Source of the DNA: Sinorhizobium kostiense
Lineage (GTDB): Bacteria > Pseudomonadota > Alphaproteobacteria > Rhizobiales > Rhizobiaceae
Assembly: GCF_017874595.1 (NCBI RefSeq)
Contig: NZ_JAGILA010000005.1
Span: 310,001 to 374,000 of the forward strand
Length of the DNA: 64,000 nt
Direction of reading: 5' to 3'
Below the pieces are notes generated by a model. The model was not told the DNA's origin. It saw nothing but the letters and a program-made list of their open reading frames with translations, and made no database searches. Positions 26,607-38,145 of the stretch are shown here, in pieces. Each line of letters begins with the position of its first letter. Positions within the stretch are counted from its first letter, which is position 1. The position numbers and the translations under genes are program-made.

Positions 26607-27670
26607 ACCTCGAAGTCGAAGCGCGCCACCGGATCGGCACCTTCGCCATTGATGCCGCCTTCCAGTCCGGCGGGGGCGTGACGGCACTCTTCGGCCGTTC
26701 CGGATCTGGCAAGACGTCGCTGATCAACATCATCGCCGGGCTGCTCCGCCCCGACAGCGGCCGCATCGTGGTTGACGGCGAGGTGATCGCCGACAGCGGG
26801 CGAGGCCTCTTCACCCCCGTTCACCGCCGCCGCTTCGGCTATGTGTTTCAGGAGCCTCGCCTCTTTCCGCATCTTAGCGTTCGAAAGAATCTCGCCTATG
26901 GGCGCTGGTTCGCCGGGATCGGCACGTCGCCAGCCGAATTCGCGAAAATCGTCGAGATGCTCGGCGTTGGAAACTTGCTCGACCGCCGCCCCGAGACGCT
27001 CTCGGGCGGCGAGCGCCAGCGCGTCGCCATCGGCCGGGCGCTGCTCGCCGCGCCACGGCTGCTGTTGATGGACGAGCCGCTCGCGGCACTCGACGATGCG
27101 CGGAAGGCCGAGATCCTGCCCTATCTGGAACGGCTTCGCGACGAGACGGGGATCCCGATCGTCTATGTCAGCCACAGCGTGGCGGAGGTCGCGCGGCTTG
27201 CCGAGCAGGTGATCGTCATCGACAACGGCCGGGTGAAAGCATCCGGAGCAGCAGCCGCCATCCTCGGCCAGGCAACCGCACACCTGCCCCGACGGGAGAC
27301 CGGCGCATTGATCGAGGGCCTCGTCGAGCGCCATGACTCCGCGCATGGTCTGACGCTCGTGCGCGCTGGAGAATACCTCCTGCACGTCCCGCACCTGTTC
27401 GCACCGCCAGGACACCCCCTTCGACTCTATATTGCAGCACGCGACGTCATGCTGGCAACGACACGGCCGCAGGGGATCAGCGCGCTCAATATTCTCCCGG
27501 GAACGATCGTCGACCTAACGCCAGCCCACGAGGGCAGCGTCGACGTCCGGATCGCCTGCGGCGGCAACCTCGTCCTCGCTCGTATCACAGCCCTGTCGCG
27601 CGAGACACTCGAGCTCGAACCGGGAAAAGCGGTGCACGCAATCATAAAGACTGTCGCTCTCGACTATTAG
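26603..27670 (+). CDS. modC: Molybdate ABC transporter, ATP-binding protein
   Basis: A 355-residue ATPase that drives molybdate import. Walker A ([19 protein letters not shown]), signature [15 protein letters not shown], Walker [13 protein letters not shown] and the switch histidine in YVSHSVAEV are intact. The C-terminal part (about residues 290-355, IRTFLPGTIV-like [14 protein letters not shown]) is a Mop/TOBE molybdate-binding domain, which separates ModC from other importers. ATG 26603 overlaps the modB stop. Confidence 0.95.
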   Translation: MNLEVEARHRIGTFAIDAAFQSGGGVTALFGRSGSGKTSLINIIAGLLRPDSGRIVVDGEVIADSGRGLFTPVHRRRFGYVFQEPRLFPHLSVRKNLAYGRWFAGIGTSPAEFAKIVEMLGVGNLLDRRPETLSGGERQRVAIGRALLAAPRLLLMDEPLAALDDARKAEILPYLERLRDETGIPIVYVSHSVAEVARLAEQVIVIDNGRVKASGAAAAILGQATAHLPRRETGALIEGLVERHDSAHGLTLVRAGEYLLHVPHLFAPPGHPLRLYIAARDVMLATTRPQGISALNILPGTIVDLTPAHEGSVDVRIACGGNLVLARITALSRETLELEPGKAVHAIIKTVALDY

Positions 27671-27829
27671 GGTGGGTCACGAGCCGGTGCCGGATATCCC
27701 GCCTTTGGCGATCCCTCCGTCGCGAACCTCTGAATATGGTATAATGTCATTTTGGCGCGTCCGTTGGTGCGGGCGGCCAGTGGAATTGCAAGCGCTGGCG
27801 CCTGACCACGGCTTCGATGGGAGGATGAC

Positions 27830-28378
27830 ATGCGCTTATGGATAATTGCCCTTGCTGCCGGCCTTTCCGGGCTCGGCGCCGCAGCGACCGCCCTGTCAGC
27901 GGACATGGGCGACGAGGAATTGATCAAGAATGCGATGTCGGCCGCGCCCGAGGCGGTGGCGCGTGATGCCACGATCATGGCCATGGACGAAAACGGTAAG
28001 ATGAGGACCCTAAGAGAGGGCACCAACAACTTCACCTGCATCGCCGACGATCCGGGTCCGGGCAACAATCCGATGTGCCTCGACAAGAACGCCATGGAAT
28101 GGGCGGCAGCCTGGATGGGCAAGACCGAACCGCCCAAGAACAAGGTTGGTTTCGGCTACATGCTGGCAGGCGGAGCCACGCCGAGCAATGTCGATCCCTT
28201 TGCCGACAAACCGCCGGAAGGCAAGGAATTGGCGCAGGAGCCTCCGCACGTAATGATTCTCAACCTGCCCGAGCCGCCGGCCGACTACCCCAAACCCGGC
28301 GAAAATCCGGACATGGCGCGGCCCTGGGTGATGTGGGCGGGAACCCCGTATGAACATTTGATGATCCCGGTGAAGTGA
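27830..28378 (+). CDS. Secreted protein of unknown function
   Basis: A 182-residue protein with an N-terminal signal peptide (LWIIALAAGLSGLGAAATALSA, likely cut before DMGDEEL). The mature part has two cysteines that could form a disulphide (NFTCIADDPGPGNNPMCLDKNAMEW), and a Pro-rich C-terminal half ending MIPVK. I do not recognise its fold or activity. It begins 160 bases after modC with its own start and lies beside modE, so a link to molybdenum metabolism is possible but unproven. Confidence 0.8.
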   Translation: MRLWIIALAAGLSGLGAAATALSADMGDEELIKNAMSAAPEAVARDATIMAMDENGKMRTLREGTNNFTCIADDPGPGNNPMCLDKNAMEWAAAWMGKTEPPKNKVGFGYMLAGGATPSNVDPFADKPPEGKELAQEPPHVMILNLPEPPADYPKPGENPDMARPWVMWAGTPYEHLMIPVK

Positions 28379-28440
28379 GCGACTGATTCCCGCTGAGGCC
28401 GGCGCGCTGAGCGCCGTCGCTCATCCCCGGCGGTTGGCCT

Positions 28441-28812
28441 TCATCGGCGCGCGCCATCCCTGGCGCGCGCCGTTTCCAGCCAATCGAGGTCGTCGGCGAT
28501 CGCAGCGCGGGCTCTCGCCTCCATCGCCCGAAAGCGCTCGACCAATTCTTCGCCGAAAGCGGTGAGCGCGGCGCCGCCGCCCTGTTTGCCGCCCCGCTGC
28601 GATTCGACAGCCGGTTCCCTGAACATGCGGTTTAGTGCATCGACGAGCAGCCAAGCGCGCCGGTAAGACATGTTCATTGCCCTGCCGGCGGCGGAGATGG
28701 ACCCGGTTTGGCGGATGAGTTCCAATAGCAGGATCTTGCCCCGCCCGAGGCGATCCTCAGGCGGGAAATCGATGCGCAGGACGGGGCGAAGTTCGTTCTC
28801 GGGTTTCGTCAT
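28441..28812 (-). CDS. modE: ModE-family winged-helix regulator, DNA-binding domain only
   Basis: About 123 residues containing the ModE-type helix-turn-helix: the sequence around GKILLLELIRQTGSISAAGRAMNMSYRRAWLLVDALNRMF matches the N-terminal DNA-binding domain that recognises Mo boxes. Full-length ModE also has a C-terminal tandem Mop domain that binds molybdate; it is missing here. The presence of two Mo-box-like sites before modA supports the role. ATG 28812 is chosen; ATG 28824 is an alternative with an equally poor ribosome site. Convergent with the secreted protein gene. Confidence 0.75.
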   Translation of the reverse strand: MTKPENELRPVLRIDFPPEDRLGRGKILLLELIRQTGSISAAGRAMNMSYRRAWLLVDALNRMFREPAVESQRGGKQGGGAALTAFGEELVERFRAMEARARAAIADDLDWLETARARDGARR

Positions 28813-28911
28813 GCGCCGGAGCATAGAGCGGCGCGCAGAAAAACGTCAGTGGTTTTGCGCTTACCAGGGGACCAGCTCGCGCCGCGGGTCATTTCTCTAA
28901 TTGCGAATACC

Positions 28912-29682
<771 letters not shown>

Positions 29683-29869
29683 TCAAAAGACATCGGAGCC
29701 TGCCGGCCTGTCAAGCGAATCCATCGTATCTTTATCGAAAAAAGACAGAACCGCTCCTGTTCCGAACGGAAGATTCGTGCATCATGGTACCGACAGCACT
29801 TTGCGGGCTTGATCCCGACCGGCGATGGGTGCTGCGATAGCAACTATCAACCCTCTCGCGAGACTCCTC

Positions 29870-31176
29870 ATGCCCGGTCCCAGCCTTGACCCCGTCGCCA
29901 CCGACGATGCCCTACCGCAGACGGCCGAAGTCGTCGTCATCGGCGGCGGCATCATCGGCGTCAGCACGTGAAGGTGGTTCTATGCGAGAAGGGCCTCCTC
30001 GGCGGCGAGCAGTCCAGCCGCAACTGGGGCTGGGTGCGTGTCATGGGGCGCGATCGCCGCGAAATCCCGCTCGCCATGGCGTCGATGAGAATCTGGGACA
30101 CGCTCGATAAGCGCATCGGCGGCGAAACCGGATTCCGCCGCAGCGGTATTCTTTACATCTCCGAGACGGAGGAGGACGTCGCCAATCGCGACGCCTGGCT
30201 GGCGCTCGCCAGTCCCCACGGCGTCGACAGCCGACAGATCGGTGCTGAAGAAACGGCGGCACTGATGGCCGGCTCGGCAATCCGCTACAAGGGTGGCCTC
30301 TATACGCCGAGCGACGGCAGGGCCGAGCCACAGAAGGCCGTACCTGCCATCGCGGCGGGGGCGCGTCGCGCCGGCGCCGTGATCGTCACCGGCTGCGCCG
30401 TGCGCGGGGTCGAGAGGTCGGCCGGACGGATCAGCGCCGTGATCACTGAGAAAGGCCGCATCGTAACGGCAACGGCGGTGCTTGCCGGTGGCGCCTGGTC
30501 GCGGCTCTTCTGCAAGGGGCTCGGCATGCGGCTTCCGCAACTGAAGGTGCGCAACACGGTGCTGAGAACCAGACCGGTTGGAGGAGGGCCGGACGGCGCC
30601 GGAGCCACCTCGACCTATGCCTATCGAAAACGCCTCGACGGCGGCTATACGATCGCGACCGCTGGCGTCAACCTGCATCCGATCGTCCCCGACACCTTCG
30701 CATTCTTCCGCGATTTCAGGCCGGCGCGAAGGGCCGACAGCGAATCCGTGCAGGTGGGGCTCAGTGCCCAGAGTTGGCGAGAGCTCTTCGAGATCGCACC
30801 CCAACCACTCGATCGGCCAGGCGCCTTCGAGCGGCATCGCATTCTCGACCCGCATCCGGATCCGCCCGCCGTACTCCAGGCATTCGAGCAAGCAAAAGAG
30901 GCTCTTCCGGCCCTTCGCGGCGTAGAGCCGGAGCAGATCTGGGCCGGCCTCATCGATGTCACGCCGGACGTCGTGCCGGTCATTTCGCACGCGGAACAGG
31001 TGCCGGGCCTGGTGATCGCCACCGGTTTCTCCGGGCATGGCTTCGGCATCGGCCCGGGTGCCGGCCATCTCACTGCCGATCTCGTCACGGGAGACGCGCC
31101 GATCGTCGACCCGGCCGCCTTTCGCCTGTCACGGTTTTCCGACGGCACGCCGATCGAGATCGCGCCGGCTGTTTAA
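29870..31176 (+). pseudogene. NAD(P)/FAD-dependent oxidoreductase (DAO family), frame-disrupted
   Basis: A D-amino-acid-oxidase/glycine-oxidase-like flavoprotein. An open frame from ATG 29870 encodes the dinucleotide-binding start EVVVIGGGIIGVST, then hits TGA at 29969. The rest, KVVLCEKGLLGGEQSSRNWGWV to the C-terminus (TGFSGHGFGIGPGAGH), is open in another frame from GTG 29968 to 31176. In this family the two are normally joined by about eight residues of the first helix. A loss of roughly 25 bases (length 3n+1) would explain both the missing helix and the frame change. As read, no single product keeps the FAD-binding fold; a sequencing error is the alternative. Confidence 0.78.
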
Positions 31177-32756
<1,580 letters not shown>

Positions 32757-32757
32757 C

Positions 32758-33771
32758 ATGGCCAGGATGACAATGATCGAAGCGGTTCGCAGCGCCATGG
32801 ACGTGTCGATGGCGCGCGATGAGGACGTCGTCGTCTTCGGCGAGGACGTCGGCTATTTCGGCGGCGTGTTCCGCTGTACCCAAGGGCTTCAGGCAAAATA
32901 CGGCAGGACGCGCTGCTTCGACACGCCGATCAGCGAATCCGGCATAGTCGGCACCGCCATCGGCATGGCGGCCTATGGTCTAAAGCCTTGCGTCGAGATC
33001 CAGTTCGCGGACTACATGTATCCGGCCTATGACCAGCTGACTCAGGAAGCGGCCCGCATCCGCTACCGCTCTAACGGTGACTTCACTTGCCCGATCGTCG
33101 TACGCATGCCGACCGGCGGCGGGATCTTCGGCGGCCAGACGCATAGCCAGAGCCCGGAAGCGCTGTTCACCCATGTCTGCGGCTTGAAGGTTATCGTGCC
33201 CTCGAACCCTTATGACGCCAAGGGGCTGTTGATCTCGGCGATCGAGGATCCGGACCCGGTCATCTTCCTGGAGCCGAAGCGGCTCTATAACGGCCCCTTC
33301 GACGGCCATCACGAACGCCCCGTGATCCCCTGGTCGAAGCACGAACTCGGCGACGTGCCCGAAGGACACTACACGATCCCGATCGGCAAGGCGGAAATCC
33401 GCCGCAACGGATCGGCGGTGACGGTGCTCGCCTATGGAACGATGGTGCATGTCGCGCTTGCCGCAGCCGAGGAAACCGGCACCGACGCGGAAGTGATCGA
33501 CATTCGAAGCCTGCTGCCGCTCGATCTCGAAACGATCGTGGCGTCGGTGACGAAGACCGGCCGCTGCGTCGTCGTCCACGAGGCGACCCTGACCTCCGGC
33601 TTCGGCGCCGAACTCGTCGCGCTCGTGCAGGAGCATTGTTTTTACCACCTGGAAGCCCCGGTTGTCCGGGTGACCGGTTGGGATACGCCCTATCCCCATG
33701 CCCAGGAGTGGGACTATTTTCCCGGCCCGGCGCGCGTCGGCCGCGCGCTCACCGAAGCGATGGAGGCATGA
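32758..33771 (+). CDS. bkdAb: Branched-chain 2-oxoacid dehydrogenase E1, beta subunit
   Basis: The 337-residue partner that forms the alpha2-beta2 E1 enzyme. MTMIEAVRSAMDVSMARDEDVVVFGEDVGYFGGVF is a typical start, with the TPP-contacting glutamate in the GEDVG segment, and RIRYRSNGDFTCPIVVRMPTGGG and VTVLAYGTMVHVAL follow. It ends three bases before the E2 gene. There is no sign of truncation. Confidence 0.95.
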   Translation: MARMTMIEAVRSAMDVSMARDEDVVVFGEDVGYFGGVFRCTQGLQAKYGRTRCFDTPISESGIVGTAIGMAAYGLKPCVEIQFADYMYPAYDQLTQEAARIRYRSNGDFTCPIVVRMPTGGGIFGGQTHSQSPEALFTHVCGLKVIVPSNPYDAKGLLISAIEDPDPVIFLEPKRLYNGPFDGHHERPVIPWSKHELGDVPEGHYTIPIGKAEIRRNGSAVTVLAYGTMVHVALAAAEETGTDAEVIDIRSLLPLDLETIVASVTKTGRCVVVHEATLTSGFGAELVALVQEHCFYHLEAPVVRVTGWDTPYPHAQEWDYFPGPARVGRALTEAMEA

Positions 33772-33774
33772 GGC

Positions 33775-35058
33775 ATGGGTGAATTCGTCCTCAAGATGCC
33801 CGATGTCGGCGAAGGCGTGGCCGAGGCCGAACTCGTCGAATGGCACGTGAAACCTGGCGATCCGGTGCGCGAAGACATGGTGCTGGCTGCCGTCATGACC
33901 GACAAGGCAACGGTCGAGATTCCGTCGCCGGTCTCAGGCAAGGTGCTGTGGCTCGGAGCGGAAGTCGGCGACACCGTGGCCGTGAAAGCGCCGCTCGTCC
34001 GCATCGAAACCGCCGGGGATGGGGGAGAACCGCTCCCGGACAGCGTTCCCGAGGCGCTTGCCGAAGCCGTGCTGGAGGAGCCCGTGGCTGCCACGCCCGC
34101 CCCGGCCAAGGTGACGTCGCCACCGAAGCCACAAAGTCCAGCGCCCAAACCGGCACTCGCACCACGCCAGATGCCAGATGTGTCGGCGAAGCCGCTCGCT
34201 TCCCCTGCAGTGCGGCTGCGCGCCAAGGAAAGCGGCATCGACCTCCGGCAGGTAATCGGTAGGGGACCCGCCGGCCGGATCACTCATGACGATCTCGACC
34301 TCGTCATCAGCCGGGGGGGAGAGCCGCTGCCGCCGCAGACCGGCCTCATGCGCAAGACCGCGGTGGAGGAGATCAAGGTGACCGGCCTCAGGCGCCGCAT
34401 CGCCGAGAAGATGTCACTTTCGACCTCGCGCATTCCCCATATCACCTATGTGGAAGAGGTGGACATGACCGCGCTCGAGGATTTGCGGGCGACGATGAAC
34501 CGTGACCGCAAGGGCGAACAGCCGAAGCTGACGATCCTGCCCTTCCTCATGCGGGCCCTCGTCAAGGCGGTTGCCGAACTATCCGGCGTCAACGCCATTT
34601 TCGATGATCATGCCGGCATCATCCATCGCCATGCCGCCGTCCACATCGGCATTGCCACTCAGACGCCCGCCGGCCTGACGGTGCCGGTAGTGCGCCATGC
34701 CGAGGCACGCTCGATCTGGGATTGCGCGGGGGAATTGAACCGGCTGGCCGAGGCCGCCCGCACCGGCACTGCGACGCGCGACGAGCTGACCGGTTCGACC
34801 ATTACGATCTCTTCCCTCGGCGCACTCGGCGGCATCGTCTCGACGCCGGTGATCAACCACCCGGAGGTGGCGATCGTCGGCGTCAACAAGCTGGCGGTCC
34901 GCCCGGTCTGGGACGGAACGCAATTCGTACCCCGCAAGATCATGAATCTCTCATCGAGCTTCGACCACCGCGTCATCGACGGCTGGGATGCCGCAACCTT
35001 CGTGCAACGGCTGAAGACGCTGCTCGAGACGCCGGCGCTCATTTTCGTTGAAGGGTGA
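33775..35058 (+). CDS. bkdB: Dihydrolipoyl acyltransferase (E2) of the branched-chain complex
   Basis: The 427-residue E2 core transfers the branched-chain acyl group from lipoate to CoA. It has one lipoyl domain (residues 1-75, lipoylated lysine in MTDKATVEIPSP), a Pro/Ala linker, a peripheral-subunit-binding domain (ASPAVRLRAKESGIDLRQV...GPAGRITHDDL, about 140-175) and a catalytic domain with the active-site SSSFDHRVIDGWDAA. A single lipoyl domain is usual for the branched-chain complex. Confidence 0.94.
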   Translation: MGEFVLKMPDVGEGVAEAELVEWHVKPGDPVREDMVLAAVMTDKATVEIPSPVSGKVLWLGAEVGDTVAVKAPLVRIETAGDGGEPLPDSVPEALAEAVLEEPVAATPAPAKVTSPPKPQSPAPKPALAPRQMPDVSAKPLASPAVRLRAKESGIDLRQVIGRGPAGRITHDDLDLVISRGGEPLPPQTGLMRKTAVEEIKVTGLRRRIAEKMSLSTSRIPHITYVEEVDMTALEDLRATMNRDRKGEQPKLTILPFLMRALVKAVAELSGVNAIFDDHAGIIHRHAAVHIGIATQTPAGLTVPVVRHAEARSIWDCAGELNRLAEAARTGTATRDELTGSTITISSLGALGGIVSTPVINHPEVAIVGVNKLAVRPVWDGTQFVPRKIMNLSSSFDHRVIDGWDAATFVQRLKTLLETPALIFVEG

Positions 35059-35064
35059 CGAACC

Positions 35065-36459
35065 ATGAAGGAAATCTCCTGCAAGCTCCTGGTGCTCGGC
35101 GCTGGCCCCGGCGGCTATGTCTCTGCCATTCGCGCCGGCCAGCTCGGCGTCGATACCGTGATCGTTGAAAAGGCCAAGCCCGGCGGCACCTGCCTCACTG
35201 TCGGATGCATTCCTTCCAAGGCTCTGATCCATGCCGCCGAAGAGTTCCATAAGATTCTGGCGGCAGCCTCGGGCAAGAGTCCGCTCGGGTTCGCCGCAAG
35301 TTCCCCGGCGATCGACCTTAAGCGGACGGTCGCCTGGAAAGACGGCATCGTCGGCCGGCTGGTCGGTGGCGTCTCGGGACTGTTGAAGAAGGCCGGTGTC
35401 AAGGCCGTCATCGGCGAAGGCCGGTTCATCGATGGCAAGACAGTGGATGTGGAAACGGAAACCGGCCTGCAGCGCATTCGCGCTGAAGCTGTGGTCATCG
35501 CCACCGGTTCGGCCCCCGTCGAACTCCCCGACCTACCCTTCGGCGGCAATATCCTCTCCTCGACCGAGGCACTGGCAATGACAGAGGTGCCTACGTCGCT
35601 CGCGGTCATTGGCGGCGGCTATATCGGCCTCGAACTCGGCACCGCCTTCGCCAAACTCGGCTCGAAAGTGACCGTGCTCGAAGCGCTGGACCGCATCCTG
35701 CCGCAATATGATGCCGACCTCTCGAGGCCGGTCATGAAGCGCCTCGGCGAGCTGGACGTCGACGTCTTCACCCGCACGGTGGCCAAGCGGCTCTCGGCCG
35801 ACCGGCACGGCCTTTTCGCCGAAGAGAACGGCCGCCCCTTCGAGGTGCCGGCGGAGAAGGTTCTGGTCACCGTCGGCCGCCGGCCAGTGACCGAAGGCTG
35901 GGGGTTGGAAGAGATCGACCTTGACCGGTCGGGCCGGTTCATCCGCATCGACGACCAATGCCGCACCTCGATGCGTGGCATTTTCGCGATCGGCGACGTC
36001 ACTGGGGAACCGATGCTCGCCCATCGCGCAATGGCCCAAGGGGAAATGGTCGCCGAGATCGTCGCTGGACACAAACGAAGCTGGGACAAGCGCTGCATCC
36101 CGGCGGTCTGCTTCACCGATCCCGAGATCGTCAGCGCCGGCCTCTCACCCGAAGAGGCGCGCGCTGCCGGTATCGAAGTCAGGATCGGGCAATTCCCCTT
36201 CCAGGCAAACGGTCGCGCCATGACGACGCTTTCCGAGGAAGGCTTCGTCCGCGTCGTCGCCCGCGCCGACAACCACCTTGTCCTCGGCATCCATGCGGTC
36301 GGACACGCCGTTTCGGAGCTTTCGGCCACATTCGCCTTGGCAATCGAGATGGGCGCGCGGCTCGAAGACATCGCCGGTACCATCCACGCGCATCCGACCC
36401 AGTCGGAGGCCTTGCAGGAGGCCGCGTTCAAGGGCCTAGGGCACGCGCTGCATATTTGA
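35065..36459 (+). CDS. lpdA: Dihydrolipoyl dehydrogenase (E3)
   Basis: The 464-residue FAD enzyme reoxidises dihydrolipoate, passing electrons to NAD. Visible are the FAD motif VLGAGPGGYVSAIRAGQLG, the redox-active pair in GGTCLTVGCIPSKALI, the NAD motif VIGGGYIGLELGTAFAKLG and the C-terminal catalytic AHPTQSEALQEAA. It is the last gene of the bkd operon, six bases after E2; most genomes keep another E3 for pyruvate and 2-oxoglutarate dehydrogenases. Confidence 0.95.
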   Translation: MKEISCKLLVLGAGPGGYVSAIRAGQLGVDTVIVEKAKPGGTCLTVGCIPSKALIHAAEEFHKILAAASGKSPLGFAASSPAIDLKRTVAWKDGIVGRLVGGVSGLLKKAGVKAVIGEGRFIDGKTVDVETETGLQRIRAEAVVIATGSAPVELPDLPFGGNILSSTEALAMTEVPTSLAVIGGGYIGLELGTAFAKLGSKVTVLEALDRILPQYDADLSRPVMKRLGELDVDVFTRTVAKRLSADRHGLFAEENGRPFEVPAEKVLVTVGRRPVTEGWGLEEIDLDRSGRFIRIDDQCRTSMRGIFAIGDVTGEPMLAHRAMAQGEMVAEIVAGHKRSWDKRCIPAVCFTDPEIVSAGLSPEEARAAGIEVRIGQFPFQANGRAMTTLSEEGFVRVVARADNHLVLGIHAVGHAVSELSATFALAIEMGARLEDIAGTIHAHPTQSEALQEAAFKGLGHALHI

Positions 36460-36474
36460 GACGGACGGTGGGCT

Positions 36475-36671
36475 GCCCTTCATCCGCCTGCCGGCACCTT
36501 CTCCCCGCAAGCGGGGCGAAGGGACGATGCCGCGCCCGCTCATCCAAGCTCACGCTTCTTTCGAAGCCCGGCCACAGCTCGGAATATTGAACCGCAGTTC
36601 AGGCAAAACGACAGATCGAGGCACGCCCCGTCCCCTCTCCCCGCAAGCGGGGAGAGGGCTAGGTGAGGGGC
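36475..36671. repeat. RIME-like intergenic mosaic repeat, copy 1
   Basis: The spacer between lpdA and the thiolase starts with CATCCGCCTGCCGGCACCTTCTCC around a GCAAGC-loop hairpin and ends with CCCCGCAAGCGGGGAGAGGG and a GGTGAGGGG tail. The same order of blocks is present about 1.3 kb away at 37941-38050. Such paired hairpins resemble the Rhizobium-specific intergenic mosaic elements. Confidence 0.7.
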
Positions 36672-36691
36672 AAAACTCCCACAGACCCTTG

Positions 36692-37873
36692 CTACTCCAG
36701 CAACTCCAGCCCCACCGCCGTCGCCTCGCCGCCGCCGATGCAAAGTGAGGCAATGCCGCGCTTCACCGCGTTCGCGCGCATGGCATTGAGCAGCGTCACG
36801 ACGATGCGGGCGCCTGAGGCGCCTATCGGGTGGCCGAGGGCGCAGGCGCCGCCATGAATGTTGACGATGTCGCCGGAAAGTCCGAGATCGCGGATCGCCG
36901 CCATGGCGACGACGGCGAAGGCCTCGTTGATCTCATAGAGCCCGACGCTGTGCTTTTCCCAGCCGATTTTGTCCAGGAGCTTGTCGATCGCGCCGATCGG
37001 CGCCGTGGTGAACCACGCGGGCTCCTGCGCATGGCCGGCATGGCCGGCGACAATCGCAAGCGGCGTCAGCCCGCGTTTCTCCGCCTCGCTTGCCCGCATC
37101 AGGATGAGCGCCGCCGCACCGTCCGAGATCGACGAGGAGTTGGCGGCGGTGACACTGCCGTCGTCGCGGAAAGCGGGCTTCAGCTTCGGTATCTTTGCCG
37201 GATCGGCCTTCATCGGCTGCTCGTCGCGATCGAGATTGGCGGAACCGCGTTTGCCGCCATCGACGATCGCGACCACTTCATCGGCAAAGGATCCGTCCTC
37301 CGCCGCCTTCCTTGCCCGTTGGAGGGAGCGCAGGGCGAAAGCGTCCTGTTCCGTCCGTGAGAACTGGTAATGCTGGGCCGTATCCTCCGCATAGGTGCCC
37401 ATCAGCCGTCCGGAATAGGCGTCCTCCAGCCCGTCCAGGAACATATGGTCCTTGACCTCGCCGTGGCCGAGCCGAAAGCCGCCGCGCGCCTTGGGCAAGA
37501 GATACGGCGCATTGGTCATCGACTCCATGCCGCCGACCGCAACGACCGACGCGCTGCCTGAAACGAGCGCGTCATGGCCGAGCATCAGCGCCTTCATGCC
37601 GGAGCCGCAAACCTTTGAAACGGTAGTCGACGGCGTCTCCCGGCCAAGACCGGCCCCGAGCGCCGCCTGCCGGGCCGGGTTCTGGCCGAGGCCGGCTGGC
37701 AGCACATTGCCCATCAGGACTTCGTCCACGGCATCGAGGCTTGCGCAATCAAGCGACGCTTTGAGCGCGGCGGCGCCGAGTTCCGGCGCCGTCATGTCTT
37801 TGAGGCTGCCCTGGAAAGCACCCATCGGCGTGCGCGCCGCCGACACGATAACGACCGGATCGCGATTGCTCAT
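36692..37873 (-). CDS. Acetyl-CoA C-acyltransferase (thiolase)
   Basis: A 393-residue thiolase, probably an acetoacetyl-CoA thiolase, that condenses or cleaves acyl-CoAs. The acyl-accepting cysteine is in TVSKVCGSGMKALM, followed by NEAFAVVAMAA, the NIHGGACALGHPIGASGARI loop carrying the catalytic histidine, and CIGGGEATAVGLE near the end. The start has GGAGG at good spacing. It could degrade acetoacetyl-CoA from branched-chain or tyrosine catabolism nearby; sequence alone does not fix chain length. Confidence 0.92.
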   Translation of the reverse strand: MSNRDPVVIVSAARTPMGAFQGSLKDMTAPELGAAALKASLDCASLDAVDEVLMGNVLPAGLGQNPARQAALGAGLGRETPSTTVSKVCGSGMKALMLGHDALVSGSASVVAVGGMESMTNAPYLLPKARGGFRLGHGEVKDHMFLDGLEDAYSGRLMGTYAEDTAQHYQFSRTEQDAFALRSLQRARKAAEDGSFADEVVAIVDGGKRGSANLDRDEQPMKADPAKIPKLKPAFRDDGSVTAANSSSISDGAAALILMRASEAEKRGLTPLAIVAGHAGHAQEPAWFTTAPIGAIDKLLDKIGWEKHSVGLYEINEAFAVVAMAAIRDLGLSGDIVNIHGGACALGHPIGASGARIVVTLLNAMRANAVKRGIASLCIGGGEATAVGLELLE

Positions 37874-37940
37874 CTTGGTCCTCCCACGCGGCCGACGATC
37901 GATCGGCCTTCCTCAGGCGGGACGAGAAAGTGTATTCAGC

Positions 37941-38050
37941 GGCCCCTCATCCGCTGCAGCGACCTTCTCCACGCGCGCGTGGAGAAGGGATATGCCGCGG
38001 CCTCAAAGTCCCCTCTCTCCGCCTGCGGGGAGAGGGTTAGGGTGAGGGGC
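37941..38050. repeat. RIME-like intergenic mosaic repeat, copy 2
   Basis: CCCCTCATCCGCTGCAGCGACC, a hairpin of CTTCTCCACGCGCGCGTGGAGAAGG, then CCTCTCTCCGCCTGCGGGGAGAGGG and a GGGTGAGGGGC end. The block order is the same as in the copy at 36475-36671. It lies between the thiolase and purU genes. Confidence 0.72.
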
Positions 38051-38145
38051 GAATCTCGTTTCCGCGCCCATGATCCATAGCGAATATAGCCGCCTGATCC
38101 GGCGAGGCAATGTGGGACGCCCTCAAGTCGAGCGGCGGTTGCGAA

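Noticed and set aside
25758-26687. 309-codon frame antisense to modB
   Set aside because: Composition is rich in Arg/His/Gln, with no domain; it mirrors modB.
36460-36691. tRNA or small RNA gene in the lpdA-thiolase spacer
   Set aside because: The hairpins match the repeat copy at 37941-38050 and lack a cloverleaf.
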